A stretch of 64,000 bases of DNA from Mesorhizobium sp. B2-8-5 (lineage in GTDB: Bacteria; Pseudomonadota; Alphaproteobacteria; Rhizobiales; Rhizobiaceae), in the NCBI RefSeq assembly GCF_006440675.2, contig NZ_CP083951.1:5675501-5739500 (forward strand), written 5' to 3'. The notes under the pieces were generated by a model. The model made no database searches, was not told the DNA's origin, and saw nothing but the letters and a program-made list of their open reading frames with translations. Numbering within the stretch: position 1 is the first letter of the stretch; the number at the start of each line of letters is the position of its first letter. The position numbers and the translations under genes are program-made. This document shows positions 55,778 to 63,839 of this stretch, in pieces.

Positions 55778-55963
55778 ATGCCGCAGATCATTTTCTTCGC
55801 CGTTGTCGGCGCCGCCGCTTACTTTGGTTACCGCGCTTTCGTGCGCGAGGCCGAGCGCGTGACGGCAAAAATCCGGCGGACCGAGAAACAGGCGGCGAAC
55901 GGCACGATGGGCACACTGGTCAAGGATCCCAAGACCGGCGAATACCGTCTCGCCAAGGACTGA
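55778..55963 (+). CDS. small membrane-anchored protein
   Basis: A 61-residue protein: one N-terminal membrane helix (IIFFAVVGAAAYFGYRAF) and a basic cytoplasmic tail (EAERVTAKIRRTEKQ, ending YRLAKD). The function is unknown. The ATG at 55778 was chosen because GGGAGGAG lies upstream; an in-frame TTG at 55724 would add an atypical stretch. Its last codons contain the AAGGA that serves as Shine-Dalgarno for ispE, four bases after its stop codon. Confidence 0.7.
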   Translation: MPQIIFFAVVGAAAYFGYRAFVREAERVTAKIRRTEKQAANGTMGTLVKDPKTGEYRLAKD

Positions 55964-55967
55964 TCCC

Positions 55968-56882
55968 ATCTCGCCAGCAGCCAACATTCTCGAGCCCGGC
56001 GCAGAGGTCCGGACATGGCTTGCGCCGGCCAAGATCAACCTGGCGCTGCATGTCACCGGACGGCGCGCCGACGGCTACCATCTCATCGACAGCCTTGCCG
56101 TCTTCACCCGCTTCGGCGACCGGCTCGAGATCGAGCCGGCGGAGCACGACGAGTTCTCGGTATCCGGCCGTTATGCCGCCGGCCTGCCGCTCGACGGCGA
56201 CAATCTGGTGGTCAGAGCGCGCGATGCCTTGCGCCGGGAAGCGGGCATGCAACAGGGATCACCCGTCGCCATCCGACTGGAGAAGAACCTGCCGATCGCT
56301 TCCGGCGTCGGCGGCGGCTCGAGCGACGCGGCGGCGGCGCTCAACGGCCTTGCGCGGCTCTGGAAGCTCGATATCGACGACATTTCGCTGGCGCGGATCG
56401 GGCTTTCGCTCGGCGCCGACCTGCCGATGTGCCTGACGTCAAAACCGCTGGTCGCGCGCGGCATCGGCGACGACCTGTCGCCGCTGCTTGCATTTCCGGC
56501 GCTTGGCCTGGTCCTGGTCAATCCGGGCGTCGCCGTCTTGACGCCGGACGTGTTCAAGGCGCTGTCCAGCCGCGACAACGAGGCGCTGCCGCCGCTGCCG
56601 AAGCGCCTCGACTTCCACGCCGTCCGCAACTGGCTCGAGACGACGCGCAACGACCTCGAACCTGCCGCCCGCTCGATCCAGCCGGCGATCGGCGAGGCGC
56701 TCAAGGCGCTCAAGCGCGCCGACGCAGCTTTCGTGCGCATGTCCGGCTCGGGCGCCACGTGTTTCGGCCTGTTCGAGACCGGCAATGTCGCCAAGCGCGC
56801 GGCGATCGAGATCCGCGCGCGCCATCCCGATTGGTTCGTCGCCGCGACGCGCAGCATGGAGGTGACCGATGGCGAAGCTTGA
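55968..56882 (+). CDS. ispE: 4-diphosphocytidyl-2-C-methyl-D-erythritol kinase, apparently starting at ATC
   Basis: A GHMP kinase of the MEP isoprenoid pathway that phosphorylates CDP-methylerythritol. Visible motifs are WLAPAKINLALHVTGRRADGYHLI (N-terminal substrate motif), LPIASGVGGGSSDAAAAL (phosphate loop) and RMSGSGATCFGLF. No ATG, GTG or TTG occurs in frame before the first GTG at 56208, which would delete about 80 residues including the essential first motif. An AAGGA is placed eight bases before the ATC at 55968, giving a 304-residue protein of normal length. The ATC start is inference; ATT at 55986 is a weaker alternative. Confidence 0.85.
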   Translation: MSPAANILEPGAEVRTWLAPAKINLALHVTGRRADGYHLIDSLAVFTRFGDRLEIEPAEHDEFSVSGRYAAGLPLDGDNLVVRARDALRREAGMQQGSPVAIRLEKNLPIASGVGGGSSDAAAALNGLARLWKLDIDDISLARIGLSLGADLPMCLTSKPLVARGIGDDLSPLLAFPALGLVLVNPGVAVLTPDVFKALSSRDNEALPPLPKRLDFHAVRNWLETTRNDLEPAARSIQPAIGEALKALKRADAAFVRMSGSGATCFGLFETGNVAKRAAIEIRARHPDWFVAATRSMEVTDGEA

Positions 56883-57426
56883 CGAGAGCCGGCCCTTCAT
56901 CCCGGTGCGCATCGCCGTGCTGACCGTGTCCGATACGCGTAGCCTTGCCGACGACAAGTCCGGCCAGACGCTGGCCGACCGCATCACGGAAGCCGGCCAT
57001 ACGCTTGCCGCCCGCGACATCGTCACCGACGACCGCGAAAAGATCCGCGACAAGGTTCTCGGCTGGTCGAAGGACGAAAACATCGATGTCGTCATCACCA
57101 CCGGCGGCACCGGCTTCACCGGCCGCGACGTGACGCCGGAAGCGCTGGAGCCGATTTTCGAAAAGCGCATGGACGGCTTTTCGGAAGTCTTCCACCGCAT
57201 CTCCTATGACAAGATCGGCACTTCGACGATCCAGAGCCGGGCGACAGGCGGCGTCGTCAACGCCACCTTCGTCTTCGTGCTGCCGGGCTCGCCCGGCGCC
57301 TGCAAGGACGCCTGGGACGGCATCATCAAGGCGCAGCTCGACTACCGGCACATGCCCTGCAACTTCGTCGAGATCATGCCGCGGCTGGACGAGCATCTCA
57401 GGCGCGGCGGCAAGACTGGTGCATAA
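56869..57426 (+). CDS. moaB: molybdopterin adenylyltransferase-like protein
   Basis: A 185-residue MoaB/MogA-family protein of molybdenum cofactor synthesis. The nucleotide and molybdopterin-binding motifs are VITTGGTGFTGRDVTPEAL and VLPGSPGACKDAW. The ATG at 56869 lies inside the end of ispE (14-base overlap) with GGAGGTG four bases upstream, so the two are translationally coupled. MoaB usually acts as the adenylyltransferase preparing molybdopterin for metal insertion. Confidence 0.92.
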   Translation: MAKLDESRPFIPVRIAVLTVSDTRSLADDKSGQTLADRITEAGHTLAARDIVTDDREKIRDKVLGWSKDENIDVVITTGGTGFTGRDVTPEALEPIFEKRMDGFSEVFHRISYDKIGTSTIQSRATGGVVNATFVFVLPGSPGACKDAWDGIIKAQLDYRHMPCNFVEIMPRLDEHLRRGGKTGA

Positions 57427-57550
57427 CTAAAGGCAAAGCATCCCGACCGGCATCCGGTTTGCAGGTGGAGTGGCGCTCTCGCCTACGAGCAGCCATTCCG
57501 AAGCCGCGACCGGCAAAGTACCTTGTGCTGCGAACAAGGGACAATCTGCC

Positions 57551-57976
57551 ATGACCGTTCACAGCGGCGGATGCCATTGCGGCAACATCCGCCTGAGCTT
57601 CTCCACCGCGCTCGATCCGGCCGGACTGGAAATTCGCGCCTGCCAGTGCTCGTTCTGCACCCGGCATGGCTCGCGCGCGGCCGCCGATCCGAACGGACGC
57701 CTGAGCATCTCAGTCGAAGACAGGGCACGGCTGCAGGTCTACCGCTTCGGCCTGCGCACCGCCGACTATCTCGTCTGCCGCGAGTGCGGCGTCTATGTCG
57801 CGGCAATCGCCGGAGACGGTGACGACGCCACGGCGGTCGTCATTGTCAACGCGCTTGACGATCACGAGTTGTTCTCCCGCCAGCCGGTCGCCGTTCGGTT
57901 CGATGCCGAAACGCGCGAGCAACGTGTCGCCAGGCGCCGCAGGGCCTGGATGCCCGTCGAAATCAGAGGGACCTGA
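57551..57976 (+). CDS. GFA (glutathione-dependent formaldehyde-activating) family protein
   Basis: A 141-residue zinc-binding protein of the GFA/CENP-V fold. Zinc ligands appear as GGCHCGN, CQCSFC and CRECGVYV. The family name comes from Gfa, but most members have no proven catalytic role. The ATG at 57551 follows AAGGGA; the longer upstream reading has no family residues. It is monocistronic, after moaB by 124 bases. A short REP-like string (CTTCTCCCACAAGGGGGAG) follows at about 58000. Confidence 0.8.
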   Translation: MTVHSGGCHCGNIRLSFSTALDPAGLEIRACQCSFCTRHGSRAAADPNGRLSISVEDRARLQVYRFGLRTADYLVCRECGVYVAAIAGDGDDATAVVIVNALDDHELFSRQPVAVRFDAETREQRVARRRRAWMPVEIRGT

Positions 57977-58024
57977 CTGGGCAGGGACAGCGCTTCTTCC
58001 TTCTCCCACAAGGGGGAGCCTGCA

Positions 58025-58528
58025 TCACTTCGGCGGAGCCACCCAGATTTCGGCGTTCAGCCTTCTGGCGGCAAGGCCGCGCGCCAGGGCCTCGGCGCCT
58101 CGCGCGCTCTTTGCCAAGGCCGAGGCCTGACGCTTGCTGATGACAAGACCCTCGGCCAGCGCGCGGTTGCCCGAAAAGACGCGGGCCAGGAAAGGCGCTC
58201 GGCCGGCCCGGGCGCGTGAAAACCGCGCCGGCATGGTTTGCTTCGCCGCGTGCGCCACCACCTCGTCGATCCATCCGTCGGCAAGCCGCGCGCCGGGTTC
58301 CAGAAAAAGCAGCCAATCGCCCTTGGCCTGGCCGATGCCGGCGCCGATGCCGCCGGCCACATAATGGCAGCCGGCATGTTCGGCCACCCGATGCGTCTGG
58401 TCGGTCGAGCCCTGATCGCAGACGATCACGTCGCGCACCACGCCCTCGACCGCGCCGCCGACCAGTGAGGCGAGCGTACGGGCAAGACCCTCTTCGTCGT
58501 TGCGGGTTTCGATGAGAACGCTGAGCAT
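58025..58528 (-). CDS. short glycosyltransferase family 2-like protein
   Basis: A 167-residue protein with the GT-A start (MLSVLIETRNDEEGLARTLASL), a DQGSTDQT segment in place of the DDGS motif, and GAGIGQAKGDWLLFLEPGARL where the metal-binding DxD is replaced by L-E-P. It is about half the usual GT2 length and lacks a clear DxD, so it may be inactive or specialised. A ribosome site could not be confirmed. It is divergent from the radical SAM gene. Confidence 0.68.
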   Translation of the reverse strand: MLSVLIETRNDEEGLARTLASLVGGAVEGVVRDVIVCDQGSTDQTHRVAEHAGCHYVAGGIGAGIGQAKGDWLLFLEPGARLADGWIDEVVAHAAKQTMPARFSRARAGRAPFLARVFSGNRALAEGLVISKRQASALAKSARGAEALARGLAARRLNAEIWVAPPK

Positions 58529-58626
58529 CCTTAGCCGAATAGCGGAAAGCCGCGGCTTGCGCCAGTTACGGCTTTCCGCCGAAAAAGTTCTTGCTTTGTT
58601 CTCTTCGGTAAAATAGGAATAGTTTC

Positions 58627-59832
58627 ATGAACAGAGCGATTCGACAGCCTGCCGACAGTCCCTGGGAGAGGGCGAAAATGGAACAGATCGTCCGCGCCGA
58701 CATTGCTGCTTTCGGAGCAGGCAGGGCCGAGATGGCAAACGCGATGATCGAACAGAGCGGCATGCGCGTGCGGCCCGACCGCAATCGCGGCCGCTCGGCC
58801 GGCATCAACCCGTCCGGCCGGTTCGAGCCGGTCAGCCGCCATGTGTTCGACGACGGCTGGAACTCGCTGGAGGAACTGCCGCCGTTCAAGACGGAAGTGC
58901 AGGTCGAGAAGCCGCGCACGATCATCACCCGCAACGAGTCGCCGGACATCTCCTTCGACCGTTCGATCAATCCCTATCGCGGCTGCGAGCATGGCTGCGT
59001 CTACTGCTTCGCCAGGCCGACGCATGCCTTCATGGGCCTGTCGCCGGGGCTCGATTTCGAATCGAAGCTTTTCGCCAAGCCGGATGCCGCGCGCATGCTG
59101 GACAGGGAATTGTCCAAGCCCGGCTACCAGCCGCGCACGATCGCCATCGGCACCAACACCGATCCCTACCAGCCGATCGAGAAGCAATACCGCATCATGC
59201 GCGAGATCCTGGAAGTGCTGGAGGCGCGCGGCCATCCGGTCGGCATCGTCACCAAGTCGGCGCTGGTGACGCGCGACATCGACATTCTGTCGCGCATGGC
59301 CGAGCGCGGCCTTGCCAAGGTGGCGCTGTCGGTGACGACGCTTGACCGCATGCTAGCGAGAACCATGGAACCCCGCGCGTCGACGCCGACGAAACGGCTG
59401 GAGGCGATCAGGCAGCTTTCTGATGCCCGCATTCCGGCATCGGTGATGGTGGCGCCGATCGTTCCGGGCCTCAACGATCCGGAGATGGAACGCATCCTCG
59501 ATTCGGCCAGAGCCGCCGGTGCAAGGGAGGCGGGATACGTCATCCTGCGCCTGCCGCTCGAAGTGGCGCCGATCTTCAAGGATTGGCTGCTGCGCCACTA
59601 TCCCGACCGCTACCGGCATGTGATGTCGCTGATCCGCTCGATGCGCGACGGCAAGGATTACGATTCCGAATGGGGCAAGCGCATGAAGGGCGCCGGTCCC
59701 TATGCCTGGCAGATCGGCCGGCGTTTCGAGATCGCCGCCAAGCGGCTCGGCCTCAATGTCGAGCGGCGGCAGCTTCGCACCGACCAATTCGTCGCAGGTT
59801 CGGGCGCCGGCGAACAGCTGATGCTGCTTTAA
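58627..59832 (+). CDS. PA0069-family radical SAM protein
   Basis: A 401-residue radical SAM protein. The [4Fe-4S] motif CEHGCVYC (Cys-x3-Cys-x2-Cys) is near residue 121, followed by the SPL/PA0069-like [15 protein letters not shown] and [12 protein letters not shown]. The family is related to spore photoproduct lyase by sequence, but its reaction is unknown. The ATG at 58627 was chosen with TAGGAA upstream; ATG codons at 58678 and 58732 are alternatives. A strong hairpin follows the stop. Confidence 0.85.
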   Translation: MNRAIRQPADSPWERAKMEQIVRADIAAFGAGRAEMANAMIEQSGMRVRPDRNRGRSAGINPSGRFEPVSRHVFDDGWNSLEELPPFKTEVQVEKPRTIITRNESPDISFDRSINPYRGCEHGCVYCFARPTHAFMGLSPGLDFESKLFAKPDAARMLDRELSKPGYQPRTIAIGTNTDPYQPIEKQYRIMREILEVLEARGHPVGIVTKSALVTRDIDILSRMAERGLAKVALSVTTLDRMLARTMEPRASTPTKRLEAIRQLSDARIPASVMVAPIVPGLNDPEMERILDSARAAGAREAGYVILRLPLEVAPIFKDWLLRHYPDRYRHVMSLIRSMRDGKDYDSEWGKRMKGAGPYAWQIGRRFEIAAKRLGLNVERRQLRTDQFVAGSGAGEQLMLL

Positions 59833-59836
59833 CCTC

Positions 59837-59900
59837 AGCGCCGGCCATGACGGGCCGGCGCTAAGCAATTCCAGGCAAAGCGATTTTCCGTCTGGAATTG
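59837..59900. repeat. hairpin plus GCAATTCC-type REP after the radical SAM gene
   Basis: AGCGCCGGCC (59837-59846) pairs perfectly with GGCCGGCGCT (59853-59862) just after the stop codon; no U-tract follows. Directly downstream CAATTCCAG (59866-59874) pairs with CTGGAATTG (59892-59900), a known Rhizobiales REP theme with CGATTTTCCG in the loop. The pair could terminate or protect the radical SAM transcript. Confidence 0.75.
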
Positions 59901-60028
59901 TCATCCTTTTCAAGAATCCCGTCCGGCCACTGTCCCCCGGCCGCGAGACGGTGCCTTCCCGGTCCGACGCCCCATCCGACCCGGAAGGACTTGCGGAGAA
60001 TCGGAGCCGATGCGAACCTCGCCGCACC

Positions 60029-60724
60029 ATGGCTCGCGCGCGTTCCGATTCTCCGCTTCTCTTTGAAATGGTCGAGAAGCCCGACTTCTCGATCGAGACG
60101 AAGGCGATGGCCGACGGGCTGTGGCCAGTCGCCGGCATGGACGAGGCAGGGCGCGGTCCGCTGGCCGGACCGGTGGTGGCCGCCGCGGTGGTGCTCAACC
60201 CCGCCAATATCCCGGAAGGCCTCGACGATTCCAAACGCCTCACCCATTTGCAGCGCGAGGCGCTGTTCCTGAAGATTCTGGGGTCGGCGCTCAGCGTCTC
60301 GATGGCCTCGATCAGCGCCGAAGGCATCGACAACAGCAACATCCTGAAAGCCAGCCTCGAAGCGATGCGCCGCGCCGCCGCCGGCCTGTCGTTGCAGCCG
60401 AAGCTCGCTTTGGCCGACGGCCGCGACATTCCGCCGGGTCTCGCCTGCGAAGGCCGGGCGCTCATCAAGGGCGACCAGCGCTCGCAATCGATCGCCGCAG
60501 CCTCGATCGTCGCCAAGGTGATGCGCGACCGCATGATGTGCGGCTGCGGCGGACACCACGAACATTACGGCTTCGAGGTGCATATGGGCTACGCGACGGT
60601 CCGGCACCGGACCGCGATCGAGATGCATGGGCCAGTGGCAAGGCTGCACCGGGCCTCGTTCGCGCCGTTCAGGCTGGGCGGGGCGGAGGTGGTTGAGGAA
60701 GAGAGCTTGGCCGGGCTGGAGTAG
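60029..60724 (+). CDS. rnhB: ribonuclease HII
   Basis: Cleaves RNA in RNA-DNA hybrids, removing misincorporated ribonucleotides. The 231-residue protein contains [22 protein letters not shown] with the D-E catalytic pair, DDSKRLT, and DGRDIPP and [22 protein letters not shown]. The ATG at 60029 ([17 protein letters not shown]) was chosen as the expected N-terminus; an upstream start at 59951 reads through repeat-derived sequence. It stands alone after the radical SAM gene. Confidence 0.93.
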   Translation: MARARSDSPLLFEMVEKPDFSIETKAMADGLWPVAGMDEAGRGPLAGPVVAAAVVLNPANIPEGLDDSKRLTHLQREALFLKILGSALSVSMASISAEGIDNSNILKASLEAMRRAAAGLSLQPKLALADGRDIPPGLACEGRALIKGDQRSQSIAAASIVAKVMRDRMMCGCGGHHEHYGFEVHMGYATVRHRTAIEMHGPVARLHRASFAPFRLGGAEVVEEESLAGLE

Positions 60725-61118
60725 TTGGCTAATCTCCCTCAATGTGGTTGCGGCTTGCGGACATCCTCTGTCACTGGCGTGACTGATCGGCGCAGGCTTG
60801 ATTGCCACGTGGTTCCCCAATCCGTCGCTGCTTCGCAGCGCCACCTTTCCCCCCTCCGCAAGGAAAGGAAGGGTGCCTTGCTGGACGGGCGTTGACGGCA
60901 AAAAGCTGGCGCCTTCCTCTACCCCGTCGATCGGGGGAGAGGTGGCTCGGCGAAGCCGAGACGGAGTGGGGGTCGACCAGCGCTACATTAAACAATGCAT
61001 GCGCCAAGCTGCCATGCACGCTATCGCCACAGACCAGCTGCTCGGAAATGTGTGCATGCCGTAGCCGCTTGTGGGGGAGATTGGCAGCTTCGGCGCCACG
61101 CTCCCTTTCAAACAACAA
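60725..61118. repeat. repeat-rich intergenic region between rnhB and atpF
   Basis: This gap holds REP-like palindromes: CGCTGCTTCGCAGCG (near 60827), CCTTTCCCCCCTCCGC with a downstream partner AAGGAAAGGAAGG (60846-60877), and CCCGTCGATCGGGG with GGCTCGGCGAAGCCGA (60925-60962). No gene is supported. It separates two converging transcripts (rnhB and the F0 operon). Confidence 0.65.
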
Positions 61119-61148
61119 AAAAGCCGCCGGGTTGGCCAGGCGGCTTTT
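61119..61148 (-). terminator. rho-independent terminator of the F0 operon
   Basis: AAAAGCCGCC (61119-61128) pairs with GGCGGCTTTT (61139-61148) around a ten-base loop. On the minus strand the RNA ends UUUUUUGUUGUUU. It is 23 bases past the atpF stop. Confidence 0.9.
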
Positions 61149-61171
61149 GATTTCGAAGCTTCGACGCAAGC

Positions 61172-61663
61172 TTAGTTCAGCTTGGCCTTGACGTCATCCA
61201 GCGCCGACTTGAACAGGTCCGCGCCTGCCTTGACGTCAACCTTGGCGGCGAGCAGCGCGCGGGCGGCCTCGACGGCGATGTCGACGGCCGAGGCGCGCAC
61301 TTCGCTGACGGCCTCGCGCTCGGCCTGGCTGATCTTCTGCTCGGCAAGCGCGGTACGCCGGGCGACATAGTCCTCGGTCTTCTTGGCCGCTTCGGAAGCA
61401 AGCAGCTCAGCCTCGCGCTTGGCGGCGGCGACGATGTCGGCGGCCTCCTTCTCGGCTTCCCTGCGCTTCTGCTGATACTGGCCGAGCAGTTGCTGGGCCT
61501 CTTCACGAAGCTTGCGCGCTTCCTCGAGCTCGCCGCTGATCTTGGCCGCGCGGGCGTCGAGCGACTTGGCGAGCATGCCCGGCACCCTCAGGTAGACGAC
61601 AGCGCCCAAGAAGATGAGCATCGCAATGGTTGCCCAAAGCGTGGCGAGTGATGTGGCGTCCAT
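61172..61663 (-). CDS. atpF: ATP synthase F0 subunit b
   Basis: A 163-residue stator subunit. One N-terminal membrane helix (LATLWATIAMLIFLGAVVYLRVPG) precedes a long charged coiled coil (residues 40-130, KISGELEEARKLREEAQQLL and so on). It pairs with the b' subunit encoded just upstream. It is the last gene of the operon atpI-B-E-F'-F and is followed by a strong terminator. The length is normal. Confidence 0.93.
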   Translation of the reverse strand: MDATSLATLWATIAMLIFLGAVVYLRVPGMLAKSLDARAAKISGELEEARKLREEAQQLLGQYQQKRREAEKEAADIVAAAKREAELLASEAAKKTEDYVARRTALAEQKISQAEREAVSEVRASAVDIAVEAARALLAAKVDVKAGADLFKSALDDVKAKLN

Positions 61664-61675
61664 GATCCTCGCTCC

Positions 61676-62257
61676 TCACCGGCTCGCGGATTTGACCGCG
61701 GCCGCGATCTCGGATTTGTCGGTCTTGCCGCCGACAAGCGCCTCGACGATGGCCGACGTGGTGTCCTCGGCGATCGTGCCGACTTCCTTCATCGCCTTGG
61801 CCTTGATCGAGGCGATGCTCGCCTCGGCCTCGCCAAGCTTCTTCTCGAGCTCGGCCTCGAGCTTCTTGCGCGTACCGTCGGCTTGCGCCTTGGCGGCGTC
61901 GTTCGCCTGCTGGCCGATCTTGTTGGCATTGGCCTTGGCCTCCGCCAGTTCCTGCTCATAGGCGGCAACCGCGGCGTCCGCCTCACCCTTCAGCCTTGCG
62001 GCATGGTCGAGATCCTGGGTGATGCGGTCGTTGCGGACATCGATGATGCCGCCAAGACGCGGCATCACAACCCGCTTCAGGAACAGGTAGAAGACCCCGA
62101 AGGTGATGACCAGCCACAGGATCTGCGACGGGAAGGTCTTGGCATCGAACGGCGGGAACGTTTCATGCTCCGCGGCAGGCACGGCGGTGCCTGCATGCGT
62201 ATCGCCCTCGGCCGCGGCCGGCGCTGCTTCTTGCGCATAGGCAGATGTCACGAACAT
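61676..62257 (-). CDS. atpF': ATP synthase F0 subunit b'
   Basis: A 193-residue second stator subunit. An N-terminal ~50-residue Ala/Glu-rich leader precedes the membrane helix QILWLVITFGVFYLFLKRVV and a coiled coil. The presence of both b and b' is typical for alphaproteobacteria, where they form a heterodimer. The ATG at 62257 follows GGGGAAT. It ends 12 bases before atpF. A perfect hairpin lies in the spacer with atpE. Confidence 0.92.
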   Translation of the reverse strand: MFVTSAYAQEAAPAAAEGDTHAGTAVPAAEHETFPPFDAKTFPSQILWLVITFGVFYLFLKRVVMPRLGGIIDVRNDRITQDLDHAARLKGEADAAVAAYEQELAEAKANANKIGQQANDAAKAQADGTRKKLEAELEKKLGEAEASIASIKAKAMKEVGTIAEDTTSAIVEALVGGKTDKSEIAAAVKSASR

Positions 62258-62279
62258 CTCATTCCCCTGTCCCTAGAAC

Positions 62280-62300
62280 GGGGCCGCACCATGCGGCCCC
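62280..62300. other. perfect stem-loop between atpE and atpF'
   Basis: GGGGCCGCA (62280-62288) pairs exactly with TGCGGCCCC (62292-62300) around CCA, 19 bases after the atpE stop. No U-tract follows in the operon direction, so read-through is expected. It may stabilise the atpE-proximal mRNA or act as a partial terminator, raising the level of subunit c. Confidence 0.6.
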
Positions 62301-62318
62301 TTTCGTCAGCTCTGGCTC

Positions 62319-62543
62319 TTACTTGAAGACCAGGAGCAGAGCGATCAGGAGCGAGAAGATGCCCAGAGCTTCGGTCACGGCGAAGCCGAAGATCAGGCGG
62401 CCGAACTGGCCGTCGGCAGCCGACGGGTTGCGGAGCGCACCCGAGAGGTAGCTGCCGAATATGTTGCCGAGGCCGATGCCCGCGCCGCCCATGCCGATGC
62501 AGGCGATACCAGCGCCGATAGCAGCTGCTGCAGTTGCGTCCAT
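62319..62543 (-). CDS. atpE: ATP synthase F0 subunit c
   Basis: A 74-residue proteolipid forming the rotor ring. Two membrane helices are joined by the polar loop [10 protein letters not shown]. Helix 1 is glycine-rich ([21 protein letters not shown]) and helix 2 holds the proton-binding carboxylate in [13 protein letters not shown]. The ATG at 62543 follows CAGGAG. A hairpin downstream may enhance its expression relative to neighbours. Confidence 0.95.
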   Translation of the reverse strand: MDATAAAAIGAGIACIGMGGAGIGLGNIFGSYLSGALRNPSAADGQFGRLIFGFAVTEALGIFSLLIALLLVFK

Positions 62544-62618
62544 TTCAAAACTCCTGTGGTTTCTCTATTCGTTGCAGTTGGTACGTTGGGTAAGCTGGCG
62601 CCGGGGCGCCGGTGAAAA

Positions 62619-63380
62619 TCAGTGGCTCGGATGCAGCGCGTCGTTCAGATACATGCAGGTCAGCACCGCGAACACATAGGCCTGCAGGAAGGCGACCAGC
62701 AGTTCGAGCGCGGAGAGTGCAACGGCCATGGCAAGCGGCAGCACCGAGCCGGCGATACCGACGGCGCCGAACGCGCTCAGGCTGACGACGAAGCCCGAGA
62801 ACACTTTGAGCGTGATGTGGCCGGCCAGCATGTTGGCGAAAAGACGAACCGAGAGGCTGACCGGGCGCGAGACGAAGGAGATGATTTCGATCGCCACCAC
62901 CAGCGGCAGAAGGTAGCCCGGCACGCCCTGCGGCACGAACAGCTTGAGGAAGCCGAAGCCGTGCTTGGCGAAGCCGTAGACGAGGACCGTGCCGATGACC
63001 AGGATTGCCAGCGTGAAGGTGACGATGATGTGGCTGGTGACGGTGAAGAAATAAGGAAACAGACCGATCAGGTTGGCGACCAGCACGAACATGAACAGCG
63101 AGAACACCAGCGGGAAGAACTGCATGCCCTGCTTGCCGGCGGCGTCGCGCAGCATGTTGCCGACGAATTCGTAAGCCATCTCGGACACCGACTGCAGGCG
63201 GCCCGGAATGAGCGCGCGGCTGGCCGTGCTCATGTAGAGGAAGGCCGACGCCAGCACGATCGTCACGACCATGAACAGGGAGGAGTTGGTGAAAGAGACG
63301 TCGTAGCCGCCGATATGCAGCGGGATGATCGGATGGATCTGGAACTGGTGGATCGGATCGACCTTGTCAGCAGCAGCCAC
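62619..63380 (-). CDS. atpB: ATP synthase F0 subunit a
   Basis: A 253-residue membrane subunit forming the proton half-channels. The essential arginine is in [18 protein letters not shown], and the C-terminal [24 protein letters not shown] is the usual last helix. The start is a GTG at 63380 with GGGGAT upstream. It follows atpI and precedes atpE. Confidence 0.95.
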   Translation of the reverse strand: MAAADKVDPIHQFQIHPIIPLHIGGYDVSFTNSSLFMVVTIVLASAFLYMSTASRALIPGRLQSVSEMAYEFVGNMLRDAAGKQGMQFFPLVFSLFMFVLVANLIGLFPYFFTVTSHIIVTFTLAILVIGTVLVYGFAKHGFGFLKLFVPQGVPGYLLPLVVAIEIISFVSRPVSLSVRLFANMLAGHITLKVFSGFVVSLSAFGAVGIAGSVLPLAMAVALSALELLVAFLQAYVFAVLTCMYLNDALHPSH

Positions 63381-63446
63381 TTTAAATCCCCGTCAAAGCC
63401 ACAACCGGCTTTTTAAGTTCACTTCGGCGCCCTGCGGCGCCCCACT

Positions 63447-63839
63447 TCATTCTTTCGGCTCGCGCGGCTTGCCGCCCTGGCCGAATTCGGATGCAAGTCC
63501 CGCCGAGCGCAGGACATTGAGTATACCAGCGCCAAAGCCCAGCAACAGGCCGACGATCAGACCCCAGGGCGCTGTTCCCGCCAGGCGGTCGATGATCCAG
63601 CCCAAGCCGACACCAACCACCACTCCGGCGATGAACTCGCTGGACAGCTTCAGCGCCTGACCGTAACCGGTCGCAGCTCTCGCTTCGTCTTTCCCCTCGA
63701 ACCGGTCCGTGCGTCTCGTCGCAAGCGATGCTTCAAGACTACGCCGGCGGCGCTCAAGTTCGTCGTCGCGGATGGTGGCTTCTGGCTGCCTGCCGCGGCC
63801 GGTTTCTCCGGTTCCGTCTGGCCCGGTTTTGTCGGCCAT
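63447..63839 (-). CDS. atpI: F0F1 ATP synthase assembly protein AtpI
   Basis: A 130-residue protein with a charged N-terminal half (ERRRRSLEASLATRRTDRFEG) and two membrane helices (SSEFIAGVVVGVGLGWIIDRL and PWGLIVGLLLGFGAGILNVLRS). AtpI assists c-ring assembly or Mg2+ supply. It is the first gene of the F0 operon. The basic tail ends GGKPREPKE. Confidence 0.88.
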   Translation of the reverse strand: MADKTGPDGTGETGRGRQPEATIRDDELERRRRSLEASLATRRTDRFEGKDEARAATGYGQALKLSSEFIAGVVVGVGLGWIIDRLAGTAPWGLIVGLLLGFGAGILNVLRSAGLASEFGQGGKPREPKE

